DNA of 64,000 bases from Ceratobasidium sp. AG-K (lineage: Eukaryota; Basidiomycota; Agaricomycetes; Cantharellales; Ceratobasidiaceae): contig JAWNGF010000001.1 in the NCBI GenBank assembly GCA_037039685.1, positions 8,804,001 through 8,868,000 of the forward strand, in the 5' to 3' direction. The position numbers were made by a program, and so were the translations under genes. A model generated the notes under the pieces. It ran no database searches. It saw nothing but the letters and a program-made list of their open reading frames with translations, and was not told the DNA's origin. This document shows positions 11,977-24,012 of the stretch, one piece after another (the stretch's first letter is position 1; every line of letters begins with the position of its first letter).

Positions 11977-12782
11977 ACTCGCTAAGGGAACCGGCGTGAA
12001 GAGCGGATATTATTACTTCTCTCGTGCGTGCTTGCGTGTGCTCATTCGTTACCTGGGTATTTTCAAGCAAAAACAAGTGCACGCAAGGCCCGGCAAATCT
12101 AGTTGACTATATATGACATGTATTCTTGTGTGATAATCCTGTAATTATCAATGCATTAGCCCCAGAAAGGAGCTATTATTTCAGCTGCTTTATTCAACAA
12201 TAGCCTCGGTATTCTTGTACCTATGTTGGGGCAGGAGTCCTCGTGGCGCCTGATGAATATGGTATAATGCTTGAATCCCAGTATAAATAAACGTCTCTAA
12301 CGACCTTACACCTATCTAGAGCAAGGACATTGAATTATATTTTATACTCCAGCCTGTAGACTGTAATTGGCAACCTGTTTTTAAATTTATTATGTGTCAG
12401 CCTGACCAAACAAAGCCAATGACTCTTGGAGACCGCTGGCACCGCGTTTTCAGCTTGTATTCTCACGCTTGTGCTAAAGTTTCTAGTTTTGAATTTGTAC
12501 GCTTCTTTCGACTGAATCTCGAGCTTGATCATTATTAGCTGGAACTCGGCTCTAGCATTCTGTACTCGTATGGTACCTGTTGGTTTGACAATACGGATGC
12601 CTGGTTTACTTTGGGTTCAGTTGTTCTCACTATGTAAACTGAGTACCATGTACGCTTTCTCTCTAGCTCAGTAAATACAGTCTCTACGCGAAGCATTCAA
12701 CGATCCGATCTCCACCTACCGTACGTACGGCTGTCCCCTAACTGTACCTGGAGGTTACACTAATATAAACTGTGTTCCAAAG
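11977..12782 (+). other. Region upstream of the GH47 gene, 5' exons unresolved
   Basis: No complete gene is recognised. The sequence is AT-rich to about 12660. An ATG at about 12643 opens only a short frame. A possible small exon near 12680-12720, ended by a GTACGT donor, may carry the N-terminus of the GH47 gene, but I could not connect a signal peptide to it with confidence. Confidence 0.4.
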
Positions 12783-15087
12783 ACCAGATGCCGCAGCGAA
12801 TGCACAGCATGTGATTGATATCTTCAAGTCGGCTTACGGGAGTTACAAGGAATTCGCCTGGGGGCACGATTCGTTGGCCCCTCTAACTCGGGGATATATT
12901 GATGGTTAGTGTAGTCCAACTTAAAAACAGCTCAGCATGTGCGACACGTTAAACTCTTAGCTACGAATCTAAAGATAGAAACGGGTGGGGCGCAACTATT
13001 GTTGATTCGCTATCAACTGCGTACATTATGGGATTAGAGGTACGATCATTTGATGGCTCAAGTAGGCATGCCCAAAGCTCTGATTTCCTAGGACATATAC
13101 AAAGAAGGGGTAGAATTTACCTTGAAGATTGATTTCAGCGAAAGCAAAACAAACCTCACAGTTTCCCTCTTTGAGAGCACTATTCGATATGTAGGGGGGA
13201 TGCTTTCGGCTTACGAATTGGAAGGAAGAAAAGACCGTAGACTTGTCGACAAGGCACGGGAACTCGCAGATAAACTTGCTTCAGGATGGATCGATAATAA
13301 CGATCTCCCATACAATCAACTCAACTTTACCACTGGCCGCCCGGTGGTTGATAGAGTGAGTGTGGATGGATCAGTTTTCGTACACACGGTCTCACGATGC
13401 TGACATAGACCGGCTTGGGTGAGTCTGTGAGACGATACTGCTAAGGCCTCCGGCTCAACCTCCTTAGCTGTGGCCGGTACACTAGTCCTCGAATGGTCAA
13501 GGCTTAGTGAATATACTGGAAACACTACGTATCGTCTCTTGGCAGAGAAAGCAATGAGACGCATCGGGCTTCTCGTACGTGAATATCAACCCACCGCGAA
13601 TTATGACTGAATCATCTTCACGAACCTCTCAGCCAGCTCTGTTCCCCGGACTCCCGGGTCAATACGTCATCCCACACACCAATCAACCCAATAGTACTTA
13701 TGTGGTACGTTCTATGCATCGATAGTAGATTTAACTCACTAGTAAGCTACGGGTACCAGACCTGGGGTGCCGGTTCCGATTCATATTTCGAGTACCTAAT
13801 AAAGTATGGACGATTGACGAACAATGCGGACACCGTTTGGACCCAGACCTGGCTCACTGCTGTTGACTCGTCAATTTTATACCTTGCGCAAGAACCGGTT
13901 GACACCGACGTAAAGGGGCTTTTGTACCTAGGAGATTCTCTCAATGGGACTTTCAGACATTTGAGCTCTCATTTGGGCTGTTTCCATGGCAAGTCCCTCT
14001 GTCTGGAGTGCGCAACGATGCGTTTGACGCACCGTTAATAGGGGGGAATTGGATCATGGGGGGTCGTTTGGCTGACAATGATACGATTGTCAACTATGGC
14101 CTGAGGCTGACGGATACTTGTTGGAACACATACGAACGCACCGCGTGAGTAAATAATGTCTAACGTGGGTGTTTATATTTATATCATCCTATCAGTACTG
14201 GCTTAGGGCCGGAACTATTTGGATTTGTGGGACCTGATGGAGTTGGTCGAGTCCCCACGTTCAGCATTAAAGATATATTGACGATTTCGACAGAATCTCA
14301 CTGGACGCGCACAGATCACTTCTAAGGACCTCGCGTACTATAAAGAAAACGGCTTCTATTCATATAACGACACGGAGTGGGCTTACTATGATTTACGCCC
14401 TGAAGTCCTCGAGGCATGTCCCTTGCAGTCATTAAATGCAACGCTCGTTTGATTTTGTATTAAATTAGAGCAACTTTTACGCATGGCGGGCAACGGGAAA
14501 CCTCAAAGTATGTACAATTGCACATGTATGCGCTATCCAAGCTGCAACCCACTCATCGTAAATTCTAGTACCAAGAACGGGCCTACGCTGCTCTACTCAG
14601 CATCGAAAAGCACTGCAAGGTGGAAAATGGGTACGCGGGGATCATGGACGTACGACTGGCTCAACAAACCCAGTACATCAACCAAACCGAGACGTTTTTG
14701 TTCGCTGAAGTGTTGAAGTACTTGTACTTGACGTTTGCCGATCCAAATACACTCAACTTGGACGAATGGGTGGTAGGTATTTTCTGCTTCTAGTTCCGAG
14801 CTGCGAAACTAACCTGCTCCCAGTTGAACACCGAGGCTCACCCGTTTATCGCGCCGCCGCTACTCAGCACTTACGCCCCCATTAGTTGGGTGGGTCCAGT
14901 CGTTCCGTTTCACCTGCGCGCCATCCGTACCGCAGCCACGGCAGCCAGATCGGCGCATACCTGCAATCGCTTGCCTGGATTATGGCTATTTTTCTACTTG
15001 CCACGTCTTGGAAGTTCCGGCCGCCAGCGTCCAAAGAGGATTAGCTACTCCCCCGTGTACACTCGTTTCCAATTCAACTACAGTTGA
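12783..15087 (+). CDS. GH47 class I alpha-mannosidase (N-terminus unresolved)
   Basis: Calcium-dependent alpha-1,2-mannosidase that trims N-glycans in the ER/Golgi or is secreted. Exons splice in frame to give the whole GH47 barrel: SAYGSYKEFAWGHDSLAPL, NGWGATIVDSLSTAYIMGLE (first catalytic acid region), VSLFESTIRYVGGMLSAYEL, GTLVLEWSRLSEYTGNTTYR, LFPGLPGQY, GAGSDSYFEYLIKYG, LSSHLGCFHGGNWIMGG, YYDLRPEVLESNFYAWR (catalytic Glu), ETFLFAEVLKYLYLTFAD and NTEAHPF (Thr that coordinates calcium). Two introns use GC donors (13989 and 14414). The feature begins at the first exon I can support (acceptor at 12781-12782), so signal peptide and start are missing. The last 40 or so residues after NTEAHPF are atypical and could include an unrecognised intron. 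Confidence 0.85.
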
Positions 15088-15396
15088 CTTCTTCGTTGAG
15101 AGAAGAAAAGATCACACCCCGCTCTGTTTCCAGACCAACACCGCCCCCGAAGATATCAATAGGGTGTGGGCTACAAGACAACAGCGAACATGGTAACAAC
15201 TGTATACATATAAACGGGTTTACAATACGCAAATAGTAGAGAGGATTAGCCATAGACATATCGCTGCCCCTGAAGGACACATACGAAAATCAAAGGCTGC
15301 ACCAGCAAACGAACAAACTCGGCAAGTCCAGAAAACTAGGCCCACGATTGAAAACAGAACATATCATATTTGTTTTTCTTTTTTGTGCTCGATTGG

Positions 15397-17047
15397 TCAG
15401 CTAGGTACTGCGTCCCCCCTTCGAGCGCCCATGTCCGAAGGTCCTTTTGGATTCGTATTAGCGCCCAGTTGCCATGCCCGATGCGCGCGACGTTGACGAA
15501 CAGGCGAGTCTTCGCCCGCATATACCCCTACCATACCCTCCCCCGCGTCCGCTACCATCGGAGACGCAGGACCAGCGCTGTCAACTGCCGTGCTACCAGA
15601 GTGCTGAGGCTGCGGTCGAGGACCGGTCCCACGCTCGGGTGTCATCGGTGTATTCGATGCATTGGATTCGATCGGGAGAGGCGTGCTGGGAGACGGTTCT
15701 AGCTCGCGTGGAGGCTGAATGGGCGAATAAATGCGTTGTCGCCGAGGCGATCCATCGGCCATCTCGGTGTCTCCTTCGTCGTCGGTATCGCGTCTCGCAA
15801 AGTCGGCAAAGAACCGCGGCGTGATGAACGAATGGAACGGGAACGGGACCGTACGTTCAGGGGTTTCAGGCAACGGCACGGAAGGCAACAATGGTGACGG
15901 TTGCCATTGTACCGCGCGCGCAGGCGGGGGCGGAGGTACGACTATCCGTCGGCTTGGTGTCGTGTTCGGCACAAACGTCGGTTGAAAGACGGATTCGGGT
16001 GCAGCGATGGTAGGTGCGCATCGCCAGCATCGCCAACGGTTTCCTCCGCCTGGGGCGTCCATGCATATCCTGTGGGACCAAGTGCGGCAGTCGTTGCATT
16101 GGATCATCGGCCGACCGTCGGCACCTGCCATGCAAATGCATCGTACCACATCGCCCGAAGGGGTATGTTGGAGAACCGCGCGGGCTGTGCGACGAGCGAT
16201 AAAGTCTTGGACCGAGGCGCGAGCAAGAAGCGCATTGCGCGCGTCCGCACCATCTTCATCGGACGCCACCGAGTCCGAAATGCTAGGATTGGTAATATGG
16301 CCTTTGGAGAACCTAGTCATCTCGTTGAGGTCGGAGAGTCCTCCTTCGAGTGTAGAACCCGATGTGTTCCATGCGGGCTCTTCGCCTTCTTCAAGTTCCT
16401 CGTCGGCAGTCTCGAGCCATCTTTCGACATGGGCAAGTTCGGCATGTCGCGAACGCACACGTTTGTCCTCTAATTGGAGCGACGTAAAAGACCAGGGGTA
16501 TTGCGAATCGGGCCACGGAGCGGCAATATCGGAGACCTCTTCGATTTCAGGAGTAACGCTGCTGGCGAGTGTGGAAAAGCTGGCGTTGGTGGTGGTGGAA
16601 TCGATGCTGTATCTGTGCCCATGCATGCCCGATGCGGATCTGGTTCGTTCCCTTTTACAGGCCCTTCGGGTCCGAGCTGCTCCAGGGCCCATTACCTGTT
16701 CTTCGGCTTCGACGATTTGGGTGAAAACATCTGCGTGAACAGCGACTCGACCCATGCGATGAACGTCTGCGACTATGATGCGCGCACGAGGGCGTGGCGC
16801 TAGGCGAGCAAAAGCCTTGAGGTGCCGAGGAAGGCACGCAGATGTGGTGGGGAGTGGCGCAGGAAGAGAATCGGAAGACCCGTGCAGGGAGCCGGTATGA
16901 GGTAACGAGGAAACGAGGCGGGGCACGCTTGCTGCTAGGACTGAGATCGATATCGGCCGTTGGTAAAAGCGATCCTTCGACCGAAGCGCCGTACGATGGA
17001 GACGAGGCCAGGTTGGACGACATTTCAGCAGGAGCAGACTGGACCAT
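15397..17047 (-). CDS. PHD-finger protein
   Basis: About 528 residues from two exons. The long downstream frame has no ATG, so I start at ATG 17047 (MVQSAPAEM) and splice at 16879/16816 (64-nt intron, GTCTTC...CTCAAG), which joins YRLPAR to AFARLAPRPRA in phase 0. A PHD-type zinc finger lies at about residues 282-322: CIC, CNDC, SHRIC and WRCWRC give the C4HC3 spacing of a histone-tail reader. Before it are an acidic patch and Ser-rich stretches. After it is a Pro-rich low-complexity tail ending in the stop at 15397. It is probably a nuclear chromatin reader. I do not recognise a specific complex. The first exon is an inference from splice signals. Confidence 0.75.
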
Positions 17048-19105
17048 TACTCGTTTGTTGCCTAAAATAGTCCTGTGACTGTGAATCTGGTCAGTAGCTG
17101 AAGATGCCCGAGGATTGCCGCAAAGGTGATGGACGACACATGAAAAAAACGAGATCGATTGTGGTTTATGAAAAAGCGAGGGAAGCGCCAAGATAACAAG
17201 ACACATACCCATAATTCGCCCAATACGGCTGGGCAAAGGGGCCGTGCGGACGAGTGGGGTAGGGAGACTCCAGCGTTACAGAGGCAGGGGGAGAGGAGGC
17301 ATTTCTGACAGGACACAATTGAATATCAATTCAAGAAACGGGACCTAAAAATGATAAACACTTACAAATGTGTTCTATCGGTCGGAGTTGGCCAACAAAG
17401 AAAAGGGGTGAGATGGAGTGAGCAGGTTGTGCCACGAGTCACAAAACCAACTCACGGGTGTAGTGTACTTGAGTTGAGGGCAACGGGTTGGAGTGGGTGG
17501 GCCGTTTGTCTGAGAATTAGAGTTGGTGAGTCTGGGTGATTGTCGCTGGATGAAAAGACCAGCATTTGAAGTGATGTACACACATAGGAGTATTAGATGT
17601 AGACAGTATATTCGTATCTATTTTTCGTTTTCTCGAGATGGCCGGGACATGAGTATTAGAGCGAGGGTGTTCGTTGTTCATAAAGACCAGTGGGGCGATC
17701 CGAAGCGAGGCGCCGGTCCGTCACCTAGAGGCGACCGCCATGAGAGTGTTAGATCAAGAACAGCGCAGAGACAAGTGCAGACAACATACTTGCGCCGGAT
17801 GTTGGGGATTTTGAGGTTGTGGACAACCTTAGTTGGGCTGGATACAAACGGGGTCATCACCCCGGTGTCATGGGTCCGTTGACCCATATACAGTCAACAT
17901 TTGCCGTCATCACATTTACCACCAGCATTTTTCTACTCGAAACATCTCTTCAAAAACACTATTCTGATCCCGCATTGGGCCTCCGACATAATGAATTACT
18001 CCCGTTCATTTTCTGTGATTTTCATTGCGCTAATTACACCCACAAACAGCCTGTAACCATTTCAAAATGGCAACGGCCGGCCCTGATCATGGGGTACGTG
18101 TTCAGCTTACATAATCTCATTAATGATCAACCTCAGGTGGCTCAGCGATTAGCTTCATAGCCCCTCTTCTTATCTTGGCAGTCGAAGCGTTCGCAATAAA
18201 AAGTGACGCATAGGCAGAGTCAAGTCTTGCGCAGCCTTTGATCGATATCTGTGTGCTCGTTGCGTCGGTGGCACTACTTTTGCCGACCCGCTGACTGAAC
18301 TTGGTTATCAATGCAGTTCGTGGCTCGCTTGCTGCACTCTTTGTCAAGTTTTACATCATCCCGCTTGTAAGCTTTTCTTAGTACTTGTACAAACGTTACT
18401 AGACCCGTATTCTACAACACCCATATGCGTGAATTATCCCATTGGACAGCGGGCGGGTTCCCGCCCTAGTGAAACGCACCACCAGGAACGTTATCTTTTG
18501 CCCCTGCATCGTCAACTTCCCCTTTCTTAGTAATGAGGGTTGAACGCTTCTGTTCTCTGGTAGGGAATACAGCCCAGTATGTTCATATTATCGCTGTAAT
18601 TTCAACAACGAAACCGGGATATATGCGGTCCCCACAGCAAACAGTCGCTCCATTCGTTGAAAATCCACTAGCCGAGGGTGCGGAGGGCGCAGTGCCTCGC
18701 CACCAATAACGTGTCGTTGGTCCGCCCGTAGAGTAGCTTTGGTCTCACCAGCGCCAATTCATGCACCCGCTCCTTCGCTAGCCCTGCTCAATCCTGAGTA
18801 TTCCGGCGCGGTCGGGACTCTCAGGCTGGAGCTGTGGATCCTGGATTCTATCGGCTCAAGACCAGTTGACCGAGGTAAAGATCACAAACTTTAGGTAGAA
18901 TTGAGAAGGGATACTCCGCGCCCTAACGTTTTGACCACAACTTCTTCCAATACGAATGTAACATCTATCACTCAACAAATCGCTATATTATTATACGATA
19001 CCACTACTCCGGGATACGAATCACTCCAAAAAGGACCAAAATCTACGTCCTCCCAACAGGCGCTACCCAAAAAATCAGCACCCACACCACCAAAATCCAA
19101 GCAAA
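17048..19105. other. Intergenic region between PHD-finger and CDF genes
   Basis: About 2 kb with no well-supported gene except a possible short spliced frame at 18067-18213. Open frames of 60-120 codons here lack motifs. It holds the promoter of the PHD gene and the 3' region of the CDF transporter. Confidence 0.4.
18067..18213 (+). CDS. Possible small membrane protein (low confidence)
   Basis: An ATG at 18067 starts MATAGPDHG. If the intron ending in CTCAG at about 18135 is removed with a donor at GTGTTC, it continues as GSAISFIAPLLILAVEAF and stops at 18211-18213. This gives about 35 residues with a single hydrophobic segment. The start context (CAAAATGGC) is good. The donor is weak and no family is recognised. 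It could equally be a remnant first exon of a longer gene. Confidence 0.2.
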
Positions 19106-20906
19106 CTACTCACGACAGCATCCATCTTCAGGCGCACACCCCTTCTGCCCCGGCAAAGCACACGGAACCAAACACCCATGATCCAACTCTTCCTGACTGA
19201 CATGCATCGCCCCTGTTTCTGCGTACTCGGGCTGAATCGTACTCGAGTGCACACCGAATGCGTGCAAGACCCCACGGACCCGGGCTGCAATGGCCATGAA
19301 TTCCATCGGACGGGCGACGCGGACGTGTACGCTGGCGACGGATTTGGCTTCGGAGAGTTGCCAGACGTGGAGTTCGTGCACTGCGAGTACGCCTTGGGTT
19401 TTGTTTAGGGCGCGGCGGAGGTGCGGGAGGGAGAGTGAGGGTGGGACAGCTTGGAGTAGAATCGACGAGGTGGATTTTACTAAATTTGGTTATGAGTTTG
19501 CGGGTGGGGTTGGTTTGTTAGTTTATGAATGAGCCAAGTAAGATAATAGCGCACCTAGAGGCAAAGCGCTGGAAAAGATGATGACGGTGATGACCAATGA
19601 GATCACTGGATCGCAATAGTACTTGAGCTTCCAGTCCGAGAGCCAGATGATGAGACCAGTCGCAATAACACCGACATTGCCGAGTGCGTCGCCCATGACG
19701 TGCAACACGAGCGCACGCATGTTCATCGAGCCGTGACCGTGGCCGTGTCCATGACTGTGTCCGTGTCCATGCGAATGCGAGTGAGATCCGTGTTCATGCT
19801 CGTGTTCATGGTCATCATCGTGCACATGGGCATCGTACGGCGTGATAGGGTGGTGGGTGCATGCGGTCCCTCGGTATCGTCCATCGGCGGCTCGCACTCG
19901 TCGTCCGCAAGCACAACCTCATCGCCCTGCACAATAACCTCGACCTCGGCATCTCCAAGCTGCGCCTGAATCCCCCTCGACGCAAACACACCCGCGACCG
20001 GGGCACTCCTTACCACACTCTCGTCGTCCACCCGCTTGCGCTGCTTGGCCGGTCGAGCCTGGGACCTCTGGGCTTCTTGTCCAGCAGCGACGATGGCTGC
20101 GCGTGTATGCGCCGGGTGGCCATAGAGCGATGTGCTCGAGTCGGCACGCGGGCGGGGAGTCGAGGCTTCCGAGGTGGACGAACTGGAGCTTGGAGGGATG
20201 AGCGGTGTCGTTTCGGTCGCGGGCTTGGCAGTGGCCTGTGGCGCCTTGTCCTTTTCTTCGCCATCCTCATGCGAGTGCTCTGCATTTGATCAGCCACGTC
20301 AGGCGCGGGGGATGTGACTCACCATGGAACAGGAACAACCCGAGGACATTGGACGCCAGACCGAGCGAGCCAACGATGACTACCAGCTTGGGGTTTGATA
20401 TTTCTGAAACATGGGTTAATTAGAGTCCCACGGTAAAAATAGGTGCAATAAGTACCTGGTGTGGAGAAGAAGCGCTCGATGGCCTCCATGAAAATTGAGA
20501 AACAGAGGGCGAGGAGAAAGACGCCGTTGATGAGGGCGGCGAGGATCTCTGCGCGGTGCCAGCCATAGGAGTATTTGGCGGATGCGCCACTTGCCGAGAG
20601 CTGGCTAGGATGAGCGATGGTCAACAGTTAGGTATAGCTACTCACCTTGATGGCGTAGAGAGCGACTATGAGCGAGAGAACATCACTAGACGGGGGTCAA
20701 CAAGGGTTGGGCAAATTTGTGGATGACGCACTTGAGCATGTGGAAGCTGTCAGCAACGAGCGCCAGCGATCCAACGGCATATCCTGCGGCCGGTCAGCCA
20801 GCGAAAATTTTGTTTAATTGTACGCACCAACAATGAGCTCGACAAAGAAAAATGCCGTGTCGATGGCGAGCAGCGTCTTGATGCGCGCCTCGCGGGAGAA
20901 ACCCAT
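19106..20906 (-). CDS. Cation diffusion facilitator (Zn transporter, ZRC1/COT1-like)
   Basis: Proton-coupled zinc export into vacuole or secretory compartments. From ATG 20906: GFSREARIKTLLAIDTAFFF and FVELIVG (TM1), ALVADSFHMLKCVI (TM2 region), then SYGWHRAEILAALINGVFLL (TM3, with the CDF His/Glu pattern). A His-rich cytosolic loop at 19735-19840 reads HEHEHEHGSHSHSHGHGHSH. The next helix contains LHVMGDALGNVGVIATG, which carries the HxxxD zinc-site motif of CDF helix V. The C-terminal cupredoxin-like domain has GVLAVHELHVWQLS. The terminus is Cys/Gly-rich. Between the loop's acidic part and the His run the reading frame changes by one base (about 19855-19900) with no convincing intron. It shares a 131-bp divergent promoter with the GT31 gene. 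Confidence 0.88.
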
Positions 20907-21037
20907 GATGGTGGTGGTGGGGAGCAGAATGGCGAGATCTAGCCGGACCGGTCAGGATCTTATCTTATCTCTTAGTCATGCGCAGTCGTCGTTACAACTT
21001 GCAGTGCACTTGCGACGACCACCGCTAGCATTCTCAC
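20907..21037. promoter_or_regulatory. 131-bp bidirectional promoter
   Basis: The space between two divergent start codons (CDF transporter at 20906 on minus, GT31 at 21038 on plus). Both 5' UTRs and core promoters must fit here or overlap the genes. I see no clear TATA element. Confidence 0.6.
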
Positions 21038-23660
21038 ATGAGGGGCCTTCCGTTTACGTTGCTGCCGGCGTCGCGTCCGTCGTCGAGACCGAGCTCACCA
21101 CCGCCCGATGTAGACTCTAGCGCAAGTGACTACGAGGTGAGCACCCAGCGACAGTGGCCATTTCTCTCGTAAAGCACCCTACCCTGCTCATTTCGCTGTG
21201 CTGTGTTTTTCCTGCCGAGACTGACATATATTAGGTACCCAACCGGCGTGGATTTGCGTTTGCAGACGCTACGCCCGGACTACTGCTGCCTCCACACATG
21301 TCGCCGGCATCGTCATCGCGGTCGATTACGCCGCTGCCCTCGCGGTCGGCTACGCCCTGTGCGTCTCGGCCCACTACGCCGACGTTTGGGTCTGGCTTTG
21401 GCTCGGTCTACGCCTCGACCGAGGACGAAACCGAGGACGACGGCCCGCTCCTGCCCCGAAGAGCCCGACCGACCTGGTGGACCTCGGCTCGTCCCCGGTC
21501 TCGCAGAAAGCGCGACCCGCTCTATGGTGTCCACGGCTGGCGCAGAATCGTCATGACTGTTGTCCGTCACCCGCTGTTTCCGACTCGGATATCGTCCATA
21601 GTAAGTTCGAGTGTTATTTGTGTTATCTAGCTAACTCTTTGCAGTTGCTCGCTCTGCTACTCTTTGCACTGTTTGCACTCGCCCTGACTCTGCTGCTCAT
21701 GCACATTCTCAACCCCGACAAGTACCAGCTCCCATGGCGCTCCTACTGTTCACTTGCACCCGCATTCCCTCCCAAGCCCTCGTCGTCGTCACTGCAAAAC
21801 CCCGCCTTGGAACAGCTCCCACCGACCGGCGTATTCGTCGGAGTCATGTCCATGGATTCAGCCTTCGAGCGGCGCCAACTCATCCGCTCTACCTGGGCCT
21901 CGCACCCTCGTAGCCGCGGCGGAGCCTCCCCTGAATACGGCCTAAATAACACCTCCCGCACCGTCGTCAGATTCATCCTCGGACAACCCCGCAAAGACTG
22001 GGAGCGCCGCATTCGGTTGGAGCAACAAGGTACGCCCGCTCCACTTTTTTTTTTTTCCAACCGCTCACGTGTATTAGCCTACAACGATCTCGTCATTCTG
22101 CCCATCAAGGAGAACATGAACAACGGCAAAACGCATGCGTATTTCACGTGGGCGCATTCCAACGCGCTCGTTCCCCCGCCCGCGCCACTCCCCGAGCCCG
22201 AGCATCAGAATTATACGATTCCGCTCCATAGTTCGAGTCTGGTCCCGCCGTGGTATCACTTGTACGACGAGGGCGACAAGATCAGAAGAGGCCCGGCTCC
22301 TGCGAAACTTGCCCCACACGACCCTGCGCCTGTCGTCCTGCAACCGGTCGTAAAGAGGGCCGATTCGGCGTTTTCGTCCAAGTTTCCTAGGCATTTGACC
22401 ACCGCTCCCAACCTATTCCCCCGCTCGCATGACCATGGACATTCGGTTTCCAGCTCGTGGGTCCGTCCGGACTTTGTCATCAAGGCCGACGATGATTCGT
22501 TTGTCATGCTTGCCGAGTTGGAGGCCAGGTTGCGCTGGGAGCTGTACGAAGCCAAACGGGACGCCGAGCTCGAGAAGAATCCCCAAAAAGGCGGCAGTAC
22601 GACTTCTCGCTCGACGACTGAGAGTAATACCGCTCGGAGCGATACTGAAACCGAGACGGGCGCGGAGACTTCGACGTCTGAAGCCGAACCGAGCTCGACG
22701 CTTGATTTTGGAAAACGCGAGTACCCCGAGGGTATGATCCTCAAACGAGACTGGTCCGACAGCAAGGGAAAGAGTGTCATGGAGGGACCGTTGATCTACT
22801 GGGGCTGTAGGTTCGTTTCGCTCTCGGTTGACAAAAGCTAACTCGCGCAGACCTGGTCAAATCCCGATTCATGGCCGGCGAGTTGTACGCACTCTCTGCA
22901 CCACTCGTCGAATACGTCGCAACCTATCCAGCACTCAAGAGCATGACAAGCGGCGCCGAAGACAAACAGGCAAGTTTCCCCCCTCCCCACCCGAATTTGA
23001 CTAACCCCGCACAGGTGGCAGCGTGGATGAAAGCCCACCCACACGCTGCGAGCGTCCGATGGCGGAGCGAACGCTGCTGGGTGTACGACCACCCCAAAGC
23101 AGGCACAGTGTACGTCCCACCACACATTCCATCAACCTGCGCTGACTCGACACAGGTACTCGCACGGCTTCCTCTTCCCCTCCGAGGCCGCGCGGGTAAA
23201 GTACCAAACCACCCACGGCCTAACACCATCCGAGATCATCCACCTCCCGACGTCGTACCTCGTCGACGACCCTGTCATGTCGCATAGTACTGTTTCGAGG
23301 TTTGGTGCGCGGTACAAGGTCCCCGGCGGGTTTACGAATTTCACGGTGCCGATGGAGGTCGAGGCTCTGGTTGAAGGGAGCCCGTTGAGTCGGTTGGGGA
23401 CGATGGCTCCTCCAGCGTCGCAGCGTAACCCGAGTGCACCGGCTGTGCAGGATGCGCCCGAGTCGTTGGTGGGTGAATTGGGGTGGGCGGACGCGCTCAA
23501 GGCGTATGCCGCGCGGGAAGGGCGAAAAGCACGGTATGCGGGGCAGAGTGTGGGTGGGACGGTCGTGGTGCACTATATCAAGCGGAACGAGTGGTTCCTT
23601 GAAGCTGCGCTAGCGCTGTTGGGTGAAGAGGCCGGGGAGGGGGGAGTTGGGTTGCGGTGA
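21038..23660 (+). CDS. GT31 family beta-1,3-galactosyltransferase-like protein
   Basis: Type II Golgi glycosyltransferase. Start ATG 21038 (MRGLPFTLL). The intron after SASDYE joins VPNRRGFAFAD. A second intron at about 21601-21645 places the signal-anchor LLALLLFALFALALTLLL. The lumenal domain begins with TGVFVGVMSMDSAFERRQLI and RSTWASHP, the start of the Galactosyl_T fold. It then has LPIKENMNNGKTHAYFTWA, the metal-binding acidic triad in VIKADDDSFV, and after splicing IYWGYLVKSRFMAGELYAL. The end is basic and runs to TGA 23658-23660. It has long, low-complexity insertions between the conserved blocks (for example about 22600-22700, Ser/Thr/Glu-rich), so the protein is longer than animal relatives. 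Sugar specificity cannot be read from sequence. Confidence 0.85.
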
Positions 23661-24012
23661 TTTAGATTGTGTTAATTATGGTTGGGTTGATTTATGGATT
23701 TTGGACAAGTTTTTAATGAACGCTTGTTCGTTTTTGCTTTCGCTTGTACCTACTTGTTTTTCAATATAGCTTTCTATACATGAAGAGTTGGGTTCAGTCG
23801 GAAGGGCAGCTGTAGATTCCAAATGAGCCGTCTGAAGGAAACTTGCTTCATTTCCAAGACGACTCGCTGAATTCGAAAATAATTTTAAATTGCCTTTGCT
23901 TTCGTTGATCTATTCGCTCCGATTCACCTAGCACGAAATTTGGTTCAATTGGCATAATATGTTTACAATGAAGTGGGATGCATATGCATTGTCATGGACC
24001 GGAACCGAGAAT
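23661..24012. terminator. Shared 3' region of convergent GT31 and SGT1 genes
   Basis: 352 bp between two converging stop codons, AT-rich, and must contain both poly(A) regions. No gene is seen. Confidence 0.5.

Noticed and set aside
14240..14335. Apparent frameshift in the GH47 gene
   Set aside because: A GTTGGT...CGCACAG intron joins GFVGPDG to ITSKDLAYY in phase 0, so no frameshift is needed.
16007..16738. 243-codon plus frame opposite the PHD-finger gene
   Set aside because: Antisense shadow: the minus strand encodes a PHD finger with correct cysteine spacing.
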